Positions 1 to 8,324 of a stretch of DNA of 64,000 bases are shown piece by piece. The stretch is from positions 24,603 through 88,602 of the forward strand of contig JAJZAN010000004.1 of the NCBI GenBank assembly GCA_021799435.1. The letters run 5' to 3'. Numbering within the stretch: the first letter of the stretch is position 1; each line of letters opens with the position of its first letter. Under the pieces are notes generated by a model. The model saw only the letters and a list, made by a program, of their open reading frames with translations. It was not told the DNA's origin and ran no database searches. A program made the translations under genes and the position numbers. This DNA is from Bacillota bacterium (lineage in GTDB: Bacteria > Bacillota > Sulfobacillia > Sulfobacillales > Sulfobacillaceae).

Positions 1-1
1 T

Positions 2-778
2 TTGTTGACGGCCGAGGAAGAAGTGGAGCTCGCTAAGCGGATCGAGGCAGGCGACGAAGAAGCAAAGCGGCAGTTGGCGGAGGCCAACCTGCGCTTGGTG
101 GTTTCCATTGCCAAGCGATATGTGGGTCGTGGGATGCTGTTCTTGGATTTGATTCAGGAAGGCAACCTAGGACTCATCAAGGCGGTCGAAAAATTTGACT
201 ATCGCAAGGGATACAAGTTCAGCACCTATGCCACCTGGTGGATTCGGCAGGCCATCACCCGTGCCATTGCGGACCAGGCCCGAACCATCCGGATCCCGGT
301 GCACATGGTGGAAACCATCAACAAGCTGATTCGGGTACAACGCCAGTTGTTGCAGGAATACGGACGGGAGCCCCTGCCGGAGGAGATTGCCAAGGAAATG
401 GGCATCACCGTCGAGCGGGTGCGGGAAATTTTGAAGGTCGCACAGGAGCCTGTATCTCTAGAGACCCCGATTGGAGAAGAGGAAGACTCCCACTTGGGAG
501 ATTTCATTGAAGACGAGGACGCGCCGGCTCCTGCGGAAGCCGCCGGTTACCAGCTTCTCAAGGAGCAGTTGGAAGAAGTGCTCGACACCTTGACCAACCG
601 CGAGGAGAAAGTGTTGCGTCTGCGGTTCGGTCTCACGGACGGGCGGGCTCGGACCCTGGAAGAGGTGGGTCAGGTGTTTGGGGTAACGCGGGAGCGGATT
701 CGGCAAATCGAAGCCAAGGCGTTGCGCAAGCTCCGTCATCCGACCCGCAGCAAAAAGCTGAAGGACTACCTCGATTAA
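2..778 (+). CDS. rpoD: RNA polymerase primary sigma factor RpoD, C-terminal part (5' end outside window)
   Basis: Directs core RNA polymerase to housekeeping -10/-35 promoters. The 258 visible residues start inside the gene, just before sigma region 1.2/2, because the window cuts the 5' end. Region 2 is nearly invariant ([35 protein letters not shown]), followed by region 3 ([14 protein letters not shown]) and a region 4.2 helix-turn-helix ([29 protein letters not shown]). The absence of an N-terminal 1.1 domain cannot be judged here. It is followed directly by a Rho-independent terminator, so it ends its operon (in Firmicutes usually dnaG-rpoD). Identification is certain. The true start is unknown. 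Confidence 0.97.
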   Translation: MLTAEEEVELAKRIEAGDEEAKRQLAEANLRLVVSIAKRYVGRGMLFLDLIQEGNLGLIKAVEKFDYRKGYKFSTYATWWIRQAITRAIADQARTIRIPVHMVETINKLIRVQRQLLQEYGREPLPEEIAKEMGITVERVREILKVAQEPVSLETPIGEEEDSHLGDFIEDEDAPAPAEAAGYQLLKEQLEEVLDTLTNREEKVLRLRFGLTDGRARTLEEVGQVFGVTRERIRQIEAKALRKLRHPTRSKKLKDYLD

Positions 779-798
779 CTCTCGGTTTTCGTCATACA

Positions 799-824
799 GG
801 GACGCCCTTGCGCGTCCCTTTTTT
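799..824 (+). terminator. Rho-independent terminator of rpoD
   Basis: A 7-bp GC stem GGGACGC/GCGTCCC with a 6-nt loop is followed by six T residues, 20 nt after the rpoD stop codon. Confidence 0.85.
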
Positions 825-910
825 CGCTGTTTAACAGGCCGCCGGCGCCGTAATATCGCGCGGCTGTCACTCGTCTTTTAACAGGAAAACGATTTTGGCA
901 TCGTGGGCAC

Positions 911-938
911 ATGGACATACTAGCCCCGATCGGTATAG
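911..938 (+). promoter_or_regulatory. Possible sigma-A promoter of asnB
   Basis: TGGACA at 912-917 and TATAGA at 933-938 lie 15 bp apart, about 45 nt upstream of the asnB start. The spacing is short and the -35 element imperfect, so this is a weak prediction. Confidence 0.3.
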
Positions 939-984
939 AGTAGTTCCGCGTACGAGATCTCAACAAAGAGGAGCGTGACCCATC

Positions 985-2889
985 ATCTGCGGGATAGCGG
1001 GCATTTGGCGGCGGGATCGGACGGTCGCGCAGCAAGAATTAGCGCTGATGCTGGAGGCGTTGCGGCATCGCGGTCCTGATGGCGATGGCTCCTTTATGGA
1101 GCGAGGATTGGGCCTAGGCATGCGTCGCCTGGCCATATTGGATGTCGCAAACGGACACCAGCCCTACGTTTCGGAAGACGGGCAGACCGTGGCTGTATAC
1201 AACGGCGAGGTATACAACTATCCGGAGCTGAAAGAACTGGTGGTGTCGCGTGGTCACGAGCTTCGCAGCGATGCCGACGGCGAGGTGATTGTTCATCTCT
1301 ACGAAGAATTTGGTGCACCATTTTTGGAACGGGTGACCGGCATGTTCGCCTTGGCTATTTGGGATCGGCGCCGCCAGGAACTGCTGCTGGCCCGCGACCG
1401 CATCGGCCAAAAGCCCTTATACGTGCTGGAATCCGATCACACTTTTGCTTTCTCTTCAGAAATCAAGGCGTTCATGGGGCTGGAGCGGTTTCAGCCTGAA
1501 ATTGATGAGCGCACCATTGCCAGCTACTTGGCGCACCGTTTTGTGCCGGCTCCGCAGACCTTGATCAAGAATGTTACCAAACTTCGTCCTGGAGAAGCGC
1601 TGCGGGTTAAACGCGATGGTCGCAAGGAGCGGTGGCTGTACTGGGAGCCGCGCTTAGAGGAGCCCGAGCGGAGCGGTTCCTTGCAAGAATGGACCGAGCA
1701 GTTGGACCACTTGTTGCAGGAGGTCGTGGTGAGCCACTTGGCCTCCGACGTGCCCCTGGGCATGTTTTTGTCGGGCGGAGTGGATTCCAGCGTGTTGACA
1801 GCCTTGGCGGCGCGTTCCCACCATGGGCCGCTGCATGCTTGGTCGGCCGCGTTTCCGTCCACTTATCCGGGTTATGACGAGTTCGCCTGGGCCAAAAAGG
1901 TTGCGGACATGTATGAGACTCCCATCCACCGCGTAGATGTCGATCCCACCATCACCCCGGAACGCGTGCGCGAGTTGGCCTACATATTGGATGAGCCGAT
2001 GGCTGATCCGACGGTATTGCCATTGGACGGGGTGGCTGAGGCAGCCAGCCGCGCGAACACGGTGATGATATCGGGCGAGGGCGCTGACGAGATTTTCGGA
2101 GGCTACGCCGGGTATGGCGAGGTGCAAAGTTTAGCTTGGATCCGTCGCGTGCCCCCGGGGCTAAGGGCCTGGTGGATCCAGCATAATTTCAAGGGCTCCG
2201 GTGCCATGCGGCGGGCTGGCGAGCCCATCAGTGAACGGTATCGTGGTGTGGGCTTCACCTTCGATGCGGCGGAACAGGCGCAACTGCTGGTTCCGGAGCT
2301 GCGCCATGCGGACCGCACCGCTCCCATCCGCGAGTATTGGGAGACCCATCGCGATCTTTCGGAACTCCAGGCTATGCAAGGCTTTGATGTGCGATGGTTT
2401 CTCCCCGATGACGTTCTCTTGAAGGCCGACCGCATCGGTATGCATCACAACATCGAGATTCGGGTGCCCTATTGCGATCACCAGGTGGTGGAGCTGGCTC
2501 TGAAAATCCCCCTGGCGTTGCGCCGTGCCCGTCGCTTTGACAAGCGGGTCTTAAGAGGCGTGGCGGAGCGCTATCTCCCTAAGGATGTCGTCTACCGGCC
2601 CAAGAGCGGGTTTCCCACGCCGCTTACGGCGCTCTTGGCAGGACCTCTCTATGACATGGCTTACGATACCTTGACCGATTCCCAATTCAAGAGCCTCGGC
2701 TGGTTTGAAGCCGAGGCTGTCGAGGGATTGCTGGGACAATTGGCGGGTCGCTCTCCCGTTGCCGCACGCAAGGTGTATGCGCTCCTGATGCTGGAATTAT
2801 GGCGCCAAGAACTCGTTGTTAGCGGAAGCCAGCGGCTTAATGGCGCCCTTCGCTCACGGACAGCGCTTCTTCAAACGCCCCAGATGTGA
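985..2889 (+). CDS. asnB: Asparagine synthetase (glutamine-hydrolysing), apparent ATC start codon
   Basis: Converts aspartate, glutamine and ATP to asparagine in the cytoplasm. The N-terminal class-II amidotransferase domain should begin Met-Cys, with Cys2 as nucleophile. Here CGIAGIW begins at 988 and the codon before it is ATC (985-987), itself preceded by another ATC (982) and an in-frame TGA at 976-978. No ATG, GTG or TTG can supply Cys2. AAAGAGGAG (965-973) is well placed for starting at 985. The first ATG in frame (1048) would delete the nucleophile and 21 residues. The synthetase domain carries the PP-loop SGGVDSS and the motif SGEGADEIFGGY. Predicted length is 634 residues, normal for the family. 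Either AUC is a genuine inefficient start or the base is a sequence error. Confidence 0.93.
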   Translation: MCGIAGIWRRDRTVAQQELALMLEALRHRGPDGDGSFMERGLGLGMRRLAILDVANGHQPYVSEDGQTVAVYNGEVYNYPELKELVVSRGHELRSDADGEVIVHLYEEFGAPFLERVTGMFALAIWDRRRQELLLARDRIGQKPLYVLESDHTFAFSSEIKAFMGLERFQPEIDERTIASYLAHRFVPAPQTLIKNVTKLRPGEALRVKRDGRKERWLYWEPRLEEPERSGSLQEWTEQLDHLLQEVVVSHLASDVPLGMFLSGGVDSSVLTALAARSHHGPLHAWSAAFPSTYPGYDEFAWAKKVADMYETPIHRVDVDPTITPERVRELAYILDEPMADPTVLPLDGVAEAASRANTVMISGEGADEIFGGYAGYGEVQSLAWIRRVPPGLRAWWIQHNFKGSGAMRRAGEPISERYRGVGFTFDAAEQAQLLVPELRHADRTAPIREYWETHRDLSELQAMQGFDVRWFLPDDVLLKADRIGMHHNIEIRVPYCDHQVVELALKIPLALRRARRFDKRVLRGVAERYLPKDVVYRPKSGFPTPLTALLAGPLYDMAYDTLTDSQFKSLGWFEAEAVEGLLGQLAGRSPVAARKVYALLMLELWRQELVVSGSQRLNGALRSRTALLQTPQM

Positions 2890-3118
2890 GTGCAGGTCCG
2901 GAGGCCCCTCCGGATAGCGCCCGGGCCGACACCCCATAAGCAGAGCGCGCTTGCCGGATGATGAGGGCGACGCGCTCTCGGGCGGCCTGGATTCGATAGA
3001 TGTGATAGTCGCAAAAGTCCGGATCGGACCATTCAAAGGCGTGTTCTGCCTGCGCGAGTTCGCGCAAGGCCTGGTCGAGTGCTTCCCGCCAAGGATTGAC
3101 GCGGGGGGACGCTGCCAT
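2837..3118 (-). CDS. DUF2508-like small helical protein
   Basis: A 93-residue protein whose core (ALDQALRELAQAEHAF, then DPDFCDYHIYRIQAARERVALIIRQAR) resembles the DUF2508/YaaL family of Firmicutes, short helical proteins of unknown role. The ATG at 3118 follows AAGGAGAGAATGTC, a good ribosome-binding site. A longer reading to 3205 has no such site and adds an unrelated tail. The 3' end overlaps the end of asnB by 53 nt on the opposite strand. Family assignment rests on the motif pattern only. Confidence 0.7.
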   Translation of the reverse strand: MAASPRVNPWREALDQALRELAQAEHAFEWSDPDFCDYHIYRIQAARERVALIIRQARSAYGVSARALSGGASGPALTSGAFEEALSVSEGRH

Positions 3119-3362
3119 GACATTCTCTCCTTTTGAGCATCCGATTTTAGCGCCAGCCCAACAGTTGCGGCTCGGCGATATTGCATGATATGCACCCAAT
3201 AGCAAGAATATGACATAATATGGAAAATATTTCTAGAGGTGCCGGCATGTTCCGGAGAATTCGCAACTAATTGTTCCAGTTTTGCCGCGAAGTGCTAGCA
3301 TAGAGTCAGATAGCGAAAATGAGCGTCGAGGGCCGATGATGGCAATAATTTTGTGGCCGTGG

Positions 3363-3389
3363 CCCTCCCCGCCCTGACTGTTGGAGGGG
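3363..3389 (+). promoter_or_regulatory. Possible hairpin hiding the fdhA ribosome-binding site
   Basis: CCCTCC (3363-3368) can pair with GGAGGG (3383-3388), which is the Shine-Dalgarno sequence of fdhA. Such pairing would limit translation until opened. No ligand or protein is known. The rest of the 3119-3397 gap shows no clear gene. Confidence 0.35.
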
Positions 3390-3397
3390 TGACTCAA

Positions 3398-5314
3398 ATG
3401 GCAACAGCAGTACAAAAGCGCCGTGTTCGCCTGACGACACCATTGGTTCGCATCGACGGCGAGCTTAAGCCGGCGACGTGGGAGCAAGCATTGCGACGTG
3501 CCCAGGAATTGTTCCAGCCACTGATTTCGGAATCGAGCGGTGATGCCTTAGCCGTGTTCAGCTGCTCGAAATCAACGAACGAATTAAATTATTTGGCGTC
3601 TAAGTTTGCCCGGGCGGTATTCCGTACCAACAACGTGGATTCTTGCAACCGGACCTGACACGCTCCTTCGGTCGCGGGTCTCGCGGCTGTGTTTGGGAGC
3701 GGTGCCAGCACCAGTTCCTATGAGGAGTTTGAGAACACCGACCTCATTTTGTTGGTGGGGTCCAATGCGGCGGAAGCGCACCCGATTATCTTCCATCACA
3801 TGATGAAGGGCGTGCGCAAGGGGGCCACTTTGGTGGTGGTAGACCCGCGCCGCACGCTCACGACCAAGCGTGCCCACGAACATCTGCAAATCGCGGTGGG
3901 GAGCGACATCGCCCTGATAAATGCCATGATTCATGTCATTTTGCGGGACGGATTGGAGCACCGGGAGTTCATCAACCGTGCCACCAGCAATTTGGATGGG
4001 TTGAAGGCATCGGTTAAGGATTGGACTCCGGAGCGGGCGGAAGCCATTACGGGCATTGAGGCCTCTCGCATTGAGGCGGTTGCCCGGGCGTACGCACAGG
4101 CCCCGCGAGCCATGATTGGGTGGACCTTGGGCATCACGGAGCATCACAATGCGGTCGACAATGTCTTTGCCCTTATCAATCTGGCATTGGTGACCGGTCA
4201 CGTGGGACGGTATGGATCGGGATTGAACCCTCTGCGGGGACAAAACAACGTCCAGGGAGGCGGCGACATGGGGTCGCTGCCCAATCGCTTGCCTGGATTC
4301 CAGGACATTACTAATGCGGACGTGCGAGCGTCGTTTGAACGAGTGTGGGGTGTGCCTATCTCCGGAAAGCCTGGGTTGAACCAGTCGGAAATATTTGAGG
4401 GAATGGCCAACGGTACCGTACGGGGCCTCTATGTGATTGGCGAAAACCCGGTGGAGTCGGAAGCGAATCAGCACCACGTGCGACAACTATTCCAAGATTT
4501 GGAAGTCCTGGTGGTGCAGGACATTTTCCTCACCTCCACGGGAGAACTTGCGGATGTGGTATTCCCGGCCCGGGTCTCGTTTGCGGAGAGCGCCGGAACC
4601 TATACCAACAGCGAGCGCCGCGTGCAGTTGGTTCAACCAGCCCGGACAGCCCCGGGGGAAGCCCAAGACGACATCTGGATTATCACGCAGTTGGCCAACG
4701 CCATGGGTGCCCAGTGGCCGATGTTGGATGCCGAAGGGGTCTTCGACGAGATGCGCCATCTGGCCCCCAATTTCCGTGGCATGACCTATGCCCGAATCCG
4801 CGAGCTGCACGGCTTGCAGTGGCCCTGTCCGGACGAATCACATCCTGGCACCCTGGTTCTGCACAGCCGTCTGTGGGACGACCAGGTTGCCGCCAAAGCG
4901 CCATTTCATGCGGTGGATTGGGATCCGCCGGTGGAGACGCCGGATGCCGATTATCCCTTCTTGTTGACGACCGGACGGCGTTTGGCCTTTTTCAACACCG
5001 GTGTCCAGTCCAACGTCTATGACCATCCCCACAAGGTCGGTGAGTGGATGGAGATGAACCCGGCTGATGCCGACCGGCTTGGAGTTGACGACGGCGACCT
5101 GGTCGAGGTCGGGTCGCGGCGCGGACAGTTAACCGTGGGCATTCGACGCTCGCATGCGGTTAAACCCGGAGTGGTGTTTTTAACTTTCCATTTCCCGGAT
5201 CATGTGAAGACCAACGTGCTGTCCATCGACGCCACTGACCCGAAGTCGGGAACAGCTGAATTTAAGGCGGCCGCCGTGCGGATCGCCAAAGCGGAGGCAA
5301 AGAATGCGGACTGA
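3398..5314 (+). CDS. fdhA: Formate dehydrogenase catalytic (molybdopterin) subunit with selenocysteine at in-frame TGA
   Basis: Oxidises formate to CO2 at a Mo/W bis-pyranopterin centre. The reading frame continues through TGA at 3656-3658 (residue 87). The flanking sequence NNVDSCNRT-U-HAPSVAGL matches E. coli FdhH around Sec140-His141, and the downstream PLRGQNNVQGGGDMGSLP matches its catalytic arginine loop. Read through, the protein has 638 residues: an MPT-binding domain to about 470, then a C-terminal dinucleotide-binding domain (LTTGRRLAFFNTGVQSN onward). The usual N-terminal 4Fe-4S domain is absent and is found instead at the end of the protein encoded at 6943-7791. The ATG at 3398 has GGAGGGG 8 nt upstream. 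The stop overlaps the next gene by 11 nt. Without selenocysteine insertion only 86 residues would be made. Confidence 0.93.
3656..3689 (+). promoter_or_regulatory. Bacterial SECIS element with selenocysteine UGA
   Basis: After the TGA (3656-3658), an 8-bp stem forms between 3669-3676 and 3682-3689, with a GGUCU loop at 3677-3681. The loop's GG falls at +19/+20 after the UGA, the same spacing and GGUC loop as I recall for E. coli fdhF. SelB binds such loops to deliver Sec-tRNA. Two pairs near the base (G-U, U-G) are wobble. The prediction was made by eye. Confidence 0.85.
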
Positions 5315-5723
5315 AACGGAGCAACAGGTGCGGTCCATCTTAGAAGGTATGCCCCGCGAGCGGGCCTCTCTCCTGCCTGCCTTGTGGACAGTGGTGGACC
5401 AAATGGGTTGGGTTGACCAGGAGAGGATGGAAGCGGTGGCGGCCGTTTTGAATCTCCCGGTCGCCGACGTTTATGGCGTGGCGTCATTTTACGCCATGCT
5501 GCCATCCGACGGCCGCACCCAAGTTCGGGTGTGCGACGATGTGCTGTGCCATCTGGCGGGGAGTGAGCGCCTCCTGGACGCGGTGCGTGCACAAGGCTTG
5601 GACGCGGTGGCGTGGCCCTGCTTGGGGCGGTGCGATCAGGCACCGGCGGCGTTGGTCAACGCAAGTCCGGTGGTTCGGGCGACGGCCGAGAAGGTCCAGC
5701 GGGCCGCGCAGGGAGGGGAATGA
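5304..5723 (+). CDS. NuoE/FdsG-like [2Fe-2S] subunit of formate dehydrogenase
   Basis: A thioredoxin-fold ferredoxin subunit that relays electrons between the flavin subunit and the FeS chain. The 139 residues carry the family's four cysteines: C77 and C82 (RVCDDVLCH), C106 and C110 (PCLGRCDQAPA). The N-terminal helical part (GWVDQERMEAVAAVLNLPVADVYGVASFYAML) is typical of NuoE and of the small subunits of NAD-linked formate dehydrogenases and hydrogenases. The ATG overlaps the fdhA stop and its stop overlaps the region of the next start, so translational coupling is likely. No other complex I genes occur nearby, which favours a soluble dehydrogenase role. Confidence 0.9.
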   Translation: MRTETEQQVRSILEGMPRERASLLPALWTVVDQMGWVDQERMEAVAAVLNLPVADVYGVASFYAMLPSDGRTQVRVCDDVLCHLAGSERLLDAVRAQGLDAVAWPCLGRCDQAPAALVNASPVVRATAEKVQRAAQGGE

Positions 5724-5725
5724 GC

Positions 5726-6943
5726 ATGCGCGAATATCGATTGCTGCCGCCGGAGTCGGTTCGGTCGCATCCGGCCAGCTACGAACGCCTAGTGGAGAGG
5801 GGCTTCGAGCGAGCCCTGAACCGTACCCAGTCTTTGAGCCCGAAGACCATCATCCAGGAAGTGAGCGATGCGGGTATATTGGGCCGAGGGGGAGCCGCCT
5901 TTCCCACCGGACGCAAGTGGGCCAGTGTGGCCGAGGCGCCCTTTCGTCCCAAGTACGTGGTGATGAATGCGGACGAAAGCGAACCGGGTACCTTTAAGGA
6001 CCGAGTGTTGTTGATGGATGACCCTCTGGGCGCGCTTACCGGAATGATTATTGCGGCACGGGCGGTGGGAGCCCACAAAGGGTACGTATACATTCGCGGG
6101 GAGTATCAGGATGTGGAGGCGCGGGTGGCGGAGGCGCTTCGGATGCTTGAGACGCGCGGATTTCTCGCCGATGGCCTGACCATTGAAATTCGGCGCGGTG
6201 CTGGCGCCTACATTGCAGGCGAAGAAACCGCGTTGTTCAATTCCATTGAAGGTCGGCGGCCAGAACCTCGCGTAAAGCCGCCCTTTCCCACCGTGCACGG
6301 CTTATTCGGCAAACCCACGCTGATTCAGAACGTGGAGACATTGGCCAATGTCGCGGTGCTATTGAGCGAGAGCGTGCAGTGGTTTCGCGAAAAGGGCACG
6401 GACAGGACGCCCGGCACCAAGCTGGTGTGCCTAAGCGGGGCTGTCCAAAACCCAGGGGTTTACGAAGTGGCCTTTGGGGTTCCCTTGAAAGAGATTCTGT
6501 TTTCTGAGGAACTGGGCGGCGGTCTGGCATCGGGGCGGGCGCTCCGGGCGGTCCTGTTGGGGGGGGCGGCCGGCACCTTTTTAACGCCGCAAGAGTTGGA
6601 CGAGGTGCAGTACGACTACCCATCGCTGCGAAGCATCGGAGCCAGCATTGGCTCGGGAGCGGCCATGGTTTTTGACGACACGGTCGCGTTGGAAGACGTG
6701 TTGAAGCTCTTGGCGCACTTCTTCGCCGACGAGTCGTGTGGGCAGTGCGTGCCGTGCCGAGTGGGAACGCGGCGGATGATGGAGATTTTGGAGAGCCCCG
6801 ATGGATTTGATGATGCCGAAAGGCTTCGGGATCTAGGCCGGGCCATGCAGGATGCGTCTATTTGTGGATTGGGCCAGACAGCACCCTTGGCACTATTGTC
6901 CTACATGGATCGACCGACTTTATGGAAAAGGAGTGCGGTCTGA
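5726..6943 (+). CDS. NuoF/FdsB-like NAD(P)H- and FMN-binding subunit of formate dehydrogenase
   Basis: Diaphorase subunit that passes formate electrons to NAD(P)+. Of 405 residues, GRGGAAFPTGRKW (53-65) is the FMN/NAD glycine-rich loop, ADESEPGTFKDR follows, then an SLBB region, and C338, C341, C344 and C380 (SCGQCVPC ... SICGLG) bind a 4Fe-4S cluster. Two ATGs are possible. The one at 5726 has GGGAGGGG seven nt upstream and is preferred over 5720, which lies against that site. The gene lacks the N-terminal ferredoxin-like extension found in some homologues. The stop TGA overlaps the next ATG. Confidence 0.92.
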   Translation: MREYRLLPPESVRSHPASYERLVERGFERALNRTQSLSPKTIIQEVSDAGILGRGGAAFPTGRKWASVAEAPFRPKYVVMNADESEPGTFKDRVLLMDDPLGALTGMIIAARAVGAHKGYVYIRGEYQDVEARVAEALRMLETRGFLADGLTIEIRRGAGAYIAGEETALFNSIEGRRPEPRVKPPFPTVHGLFGKPTLIQNVETLANVAVLLSESVQWFREKGTDRTPGTKLVCLSGAVQNPGVYEVAFGVPLKEILFSEELGGGLASGRALRAVLLGGAAGTFLTPQELDEVQYDYPSLRSIGASIGSGAAMVFDDTVALEDVLKLLAHFFADESCGQCVPCRVGTRRMMEILESPDGFDDAERLRDLGRAMQDASICGLGQTAPLALLSYMDRPTLWKRSAV

Positions 6944-7791
6944 TGGCGGATATCACACTCACCATTGACGGTGTCCGGGTGACGGTTCCGGAAGGTAGTA
7001 CCGTCCGGGAGGCCTGCGGGCAGTCGGGGGAGGCCCCGCCGGTTTTGTGCTTTCACGATAACTTGACACCAGCCAACGCTTGTCGCGCTTGTGTCGTGGA
7101 AGTAGAGGGCAGCCGGGCGCTGGTGGCGTCGTGCAGCCGCAAGGCCGAACAGGATATGGTGGTCCACACCCAGTCGGAGCGGGTGTTGAACGCCCGCCGG
7201 GTGGTCGGAGAACTTCTGGCCTCCACTTCCGATGTCAGCTTGGCTCCAGGGGTTCAGGACCTCCTCTCGCAGAACGCGGGCGATCCAGCTCGGTACCGTA
7301 CCGGCGCCACCTGGGAGCAGCAGGTTTTGGATGACAATGGGCTTTACGTGCGGGACTATGCCAAATGCATTTTGTGCTACCGCTGTGTGGAAGCCTGTGG
7401 AGAGGATGCACAGAATACGTTTGCGATTACCGTGGCTGGGCGAGGATTTGAAGCGCACATTGACGCGGGTTTTGGACGGTCTATGCCGGATTCGGACTGC
7501 GTGTTCTGCGGCAACTGCGTGGCGGTCTGTCCTACGGGAGCGCTTATCGATCGATCCGAATATACACTTCGTCAGACGGGGGCGTGGCAGGAGGAGGCTG
7601 TCAGCACCACGGAGACGGTCTGCTCGTATTGCGGAGTCGGCTGTGACTTGGAGCTTCATGTGCTCGACAATCGGATCGTAAAGGTTACCTCGCCCATGGA
7701 TCATCCGGTTACGCATGGAATGTTGTGCGTCAAGGGACGGTACGCCTACCAGTACGTGCAGATCGAGGACGAAATGCCAGAACGCGCGTAA
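6943..7791 (+). CDS. Separate FeS N-terminal part of formate dehydrogenase (2Fe-2S, two 4Fe-4S, and FdhA-type Fe4S4 domain)
   Basis: A 282-residue electron-transfer protein. Domains in order: plant-type [2Fe-2S] with C36, C47, C50, C64; two 4Fe-4S ferredoxin clusters with C142/145/148/152 and C186/189/192/196; then C227/C230/C234/C262 followed by K264 (LCVKGRY). The last is the Fe4S4 domain that normally begins the catalytic subunit, with the lysine that links cluster and pterin in FdhH. The NuoG-type His-Cys3 motif is absent. In most FdhA/FdsA proteins these domains and the molybdopterin domain form one chain; here they are two genes in reversed order. Start: ATG overlapping the previous TGA, with AAAAGGAG nine nt upstream. 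Confidence 0.9.
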   Translation: MADITLTIDGVRVTVPEGSTVREACGQSGEAPPVLCFHDNLTPANACRACVVEVEGSRALVASCSRKAEQDMVVHTQSERVLNARRVVGELLASTSDVSLAPGVQDLLSQNAGDPARYRTGATWEQQVLDDNGLYVRDYAKCILCYRCVEACGEDAQNTFAITVAGRGFEAHIDAGFGRSMPDSDCVFCGNCVAVCPTGALIDRSEYTLRQTGAWQEEAVSTTETVCSYCGVGCDLELHVLDNRIVKVTSPMDHPVTHGMLCVKGRYAYQYVQIEDEMPERA

Positions 7792-7823
7792 ATAGGGCGC
7801 GTATTCGAAGGGGGGCTCTCGGA

Positions 7824-8324
7824 ATGGCCGAACAGGTCCCGGATTTGTCTTTGGTGCGCCGACTGAAAGCCAAGGGGCGATACGAGGAAGCACAGCGGCA
7901 GCTCGCGATTTGGCTGGAGAGCGATCCGGACAGTCCACGGCTGCTCTTCGAGATGGCTTTGGTTTTAGATAATCAAGGACGGGAAAAGGACGCTATTTCC
8001 TATTATGAGGCGGCCCTGGCGGGCGACTTGGATCCGGCCCATCGCGTGGATGCCCTGTTGGGCTTGGGGTCGAGTCTGCGCGTTGTGGGCCGCACCCATG
8101 ATTCGCACCGGGTCATGGCTGGGGCCGTGGAAGAGTTCCCGCATCATGTGGGCCTCAAAGTGTTCTATGCCCTGACATTGGAACAGATGGGGAACTTTGG
8201 CGACGCCATTTCTCTGCTCTTGGACATCATCGCGGACAGCGGTCGGGCGGAGTCTTTGGACGCCTACCGACCAGCACTCCGCTATTACCGCGACCACCGT
8301 CACGATTTTCGATCGGAGACTTAG
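7824..8324 (+). CDS. Tetratricopeptide-repeat protein
   Basis: A 166-residue all-helical protein with about four TPR units (for example GRYEEAQRQLAIWLESDPDSPRLLFEMALVLDNQG, then GREKDAISYYEAAL). TPR units mediate protein contacts. No signal peptide or enzymatic motif is visible. The ATG is preceded by GAAGGGGGG. It lies 32 nt after the formate dehydrogenase operon on the same strand, so it may be co-transcribed. A role in that enzyme's assembly is only a guess from position. It overlaps the convergent methyltransferase gene by 4 nt. Confidence 0.75.
   Translation: MAEQVPDLSLVRRLKAKGRYEEAQRQLAIWLESDPDSPRLLFEMALVLDNQGREKDAISYYEAALAGDLDPAHRVDALLGLGSSLRVVGRTHDSHRVMAGAVEEFPHHVGLKVFYALTLEQMGNFGDAISLLLDIIADSGRAESLDAYRPALRYYRDHRHDFRSET

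Noticed and set aside
2854..3216. Alternative minus-strand frame over the DUF2508-like gene
   Set aside because: The other frame gives a coherent DUF2508-like helix pattern and has AAGGAGAG before its ATG.
3584..4486. 300-codon open frame on the minus strand opposite fdhA
   Set aside because: It is antisense to highly conserved formate dehydrogenase sequence, has no ribosome site and no family motif.
3398..5314. fdhA as a frameshifted or nonsense pseudogene
   Set aside because: Both halves are in the same frame, joined by a single TGA at the known Sec position and followed by a SECIS-like hairpin; coding is intact on either side.
6901..7938. 345-codon open frame on the minus strand opposite the FeS gene
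   Set aside because: It runs opposite conserved cysteine motifs and its composition (Arg, Pro and His rich) is that of a shadow frame.
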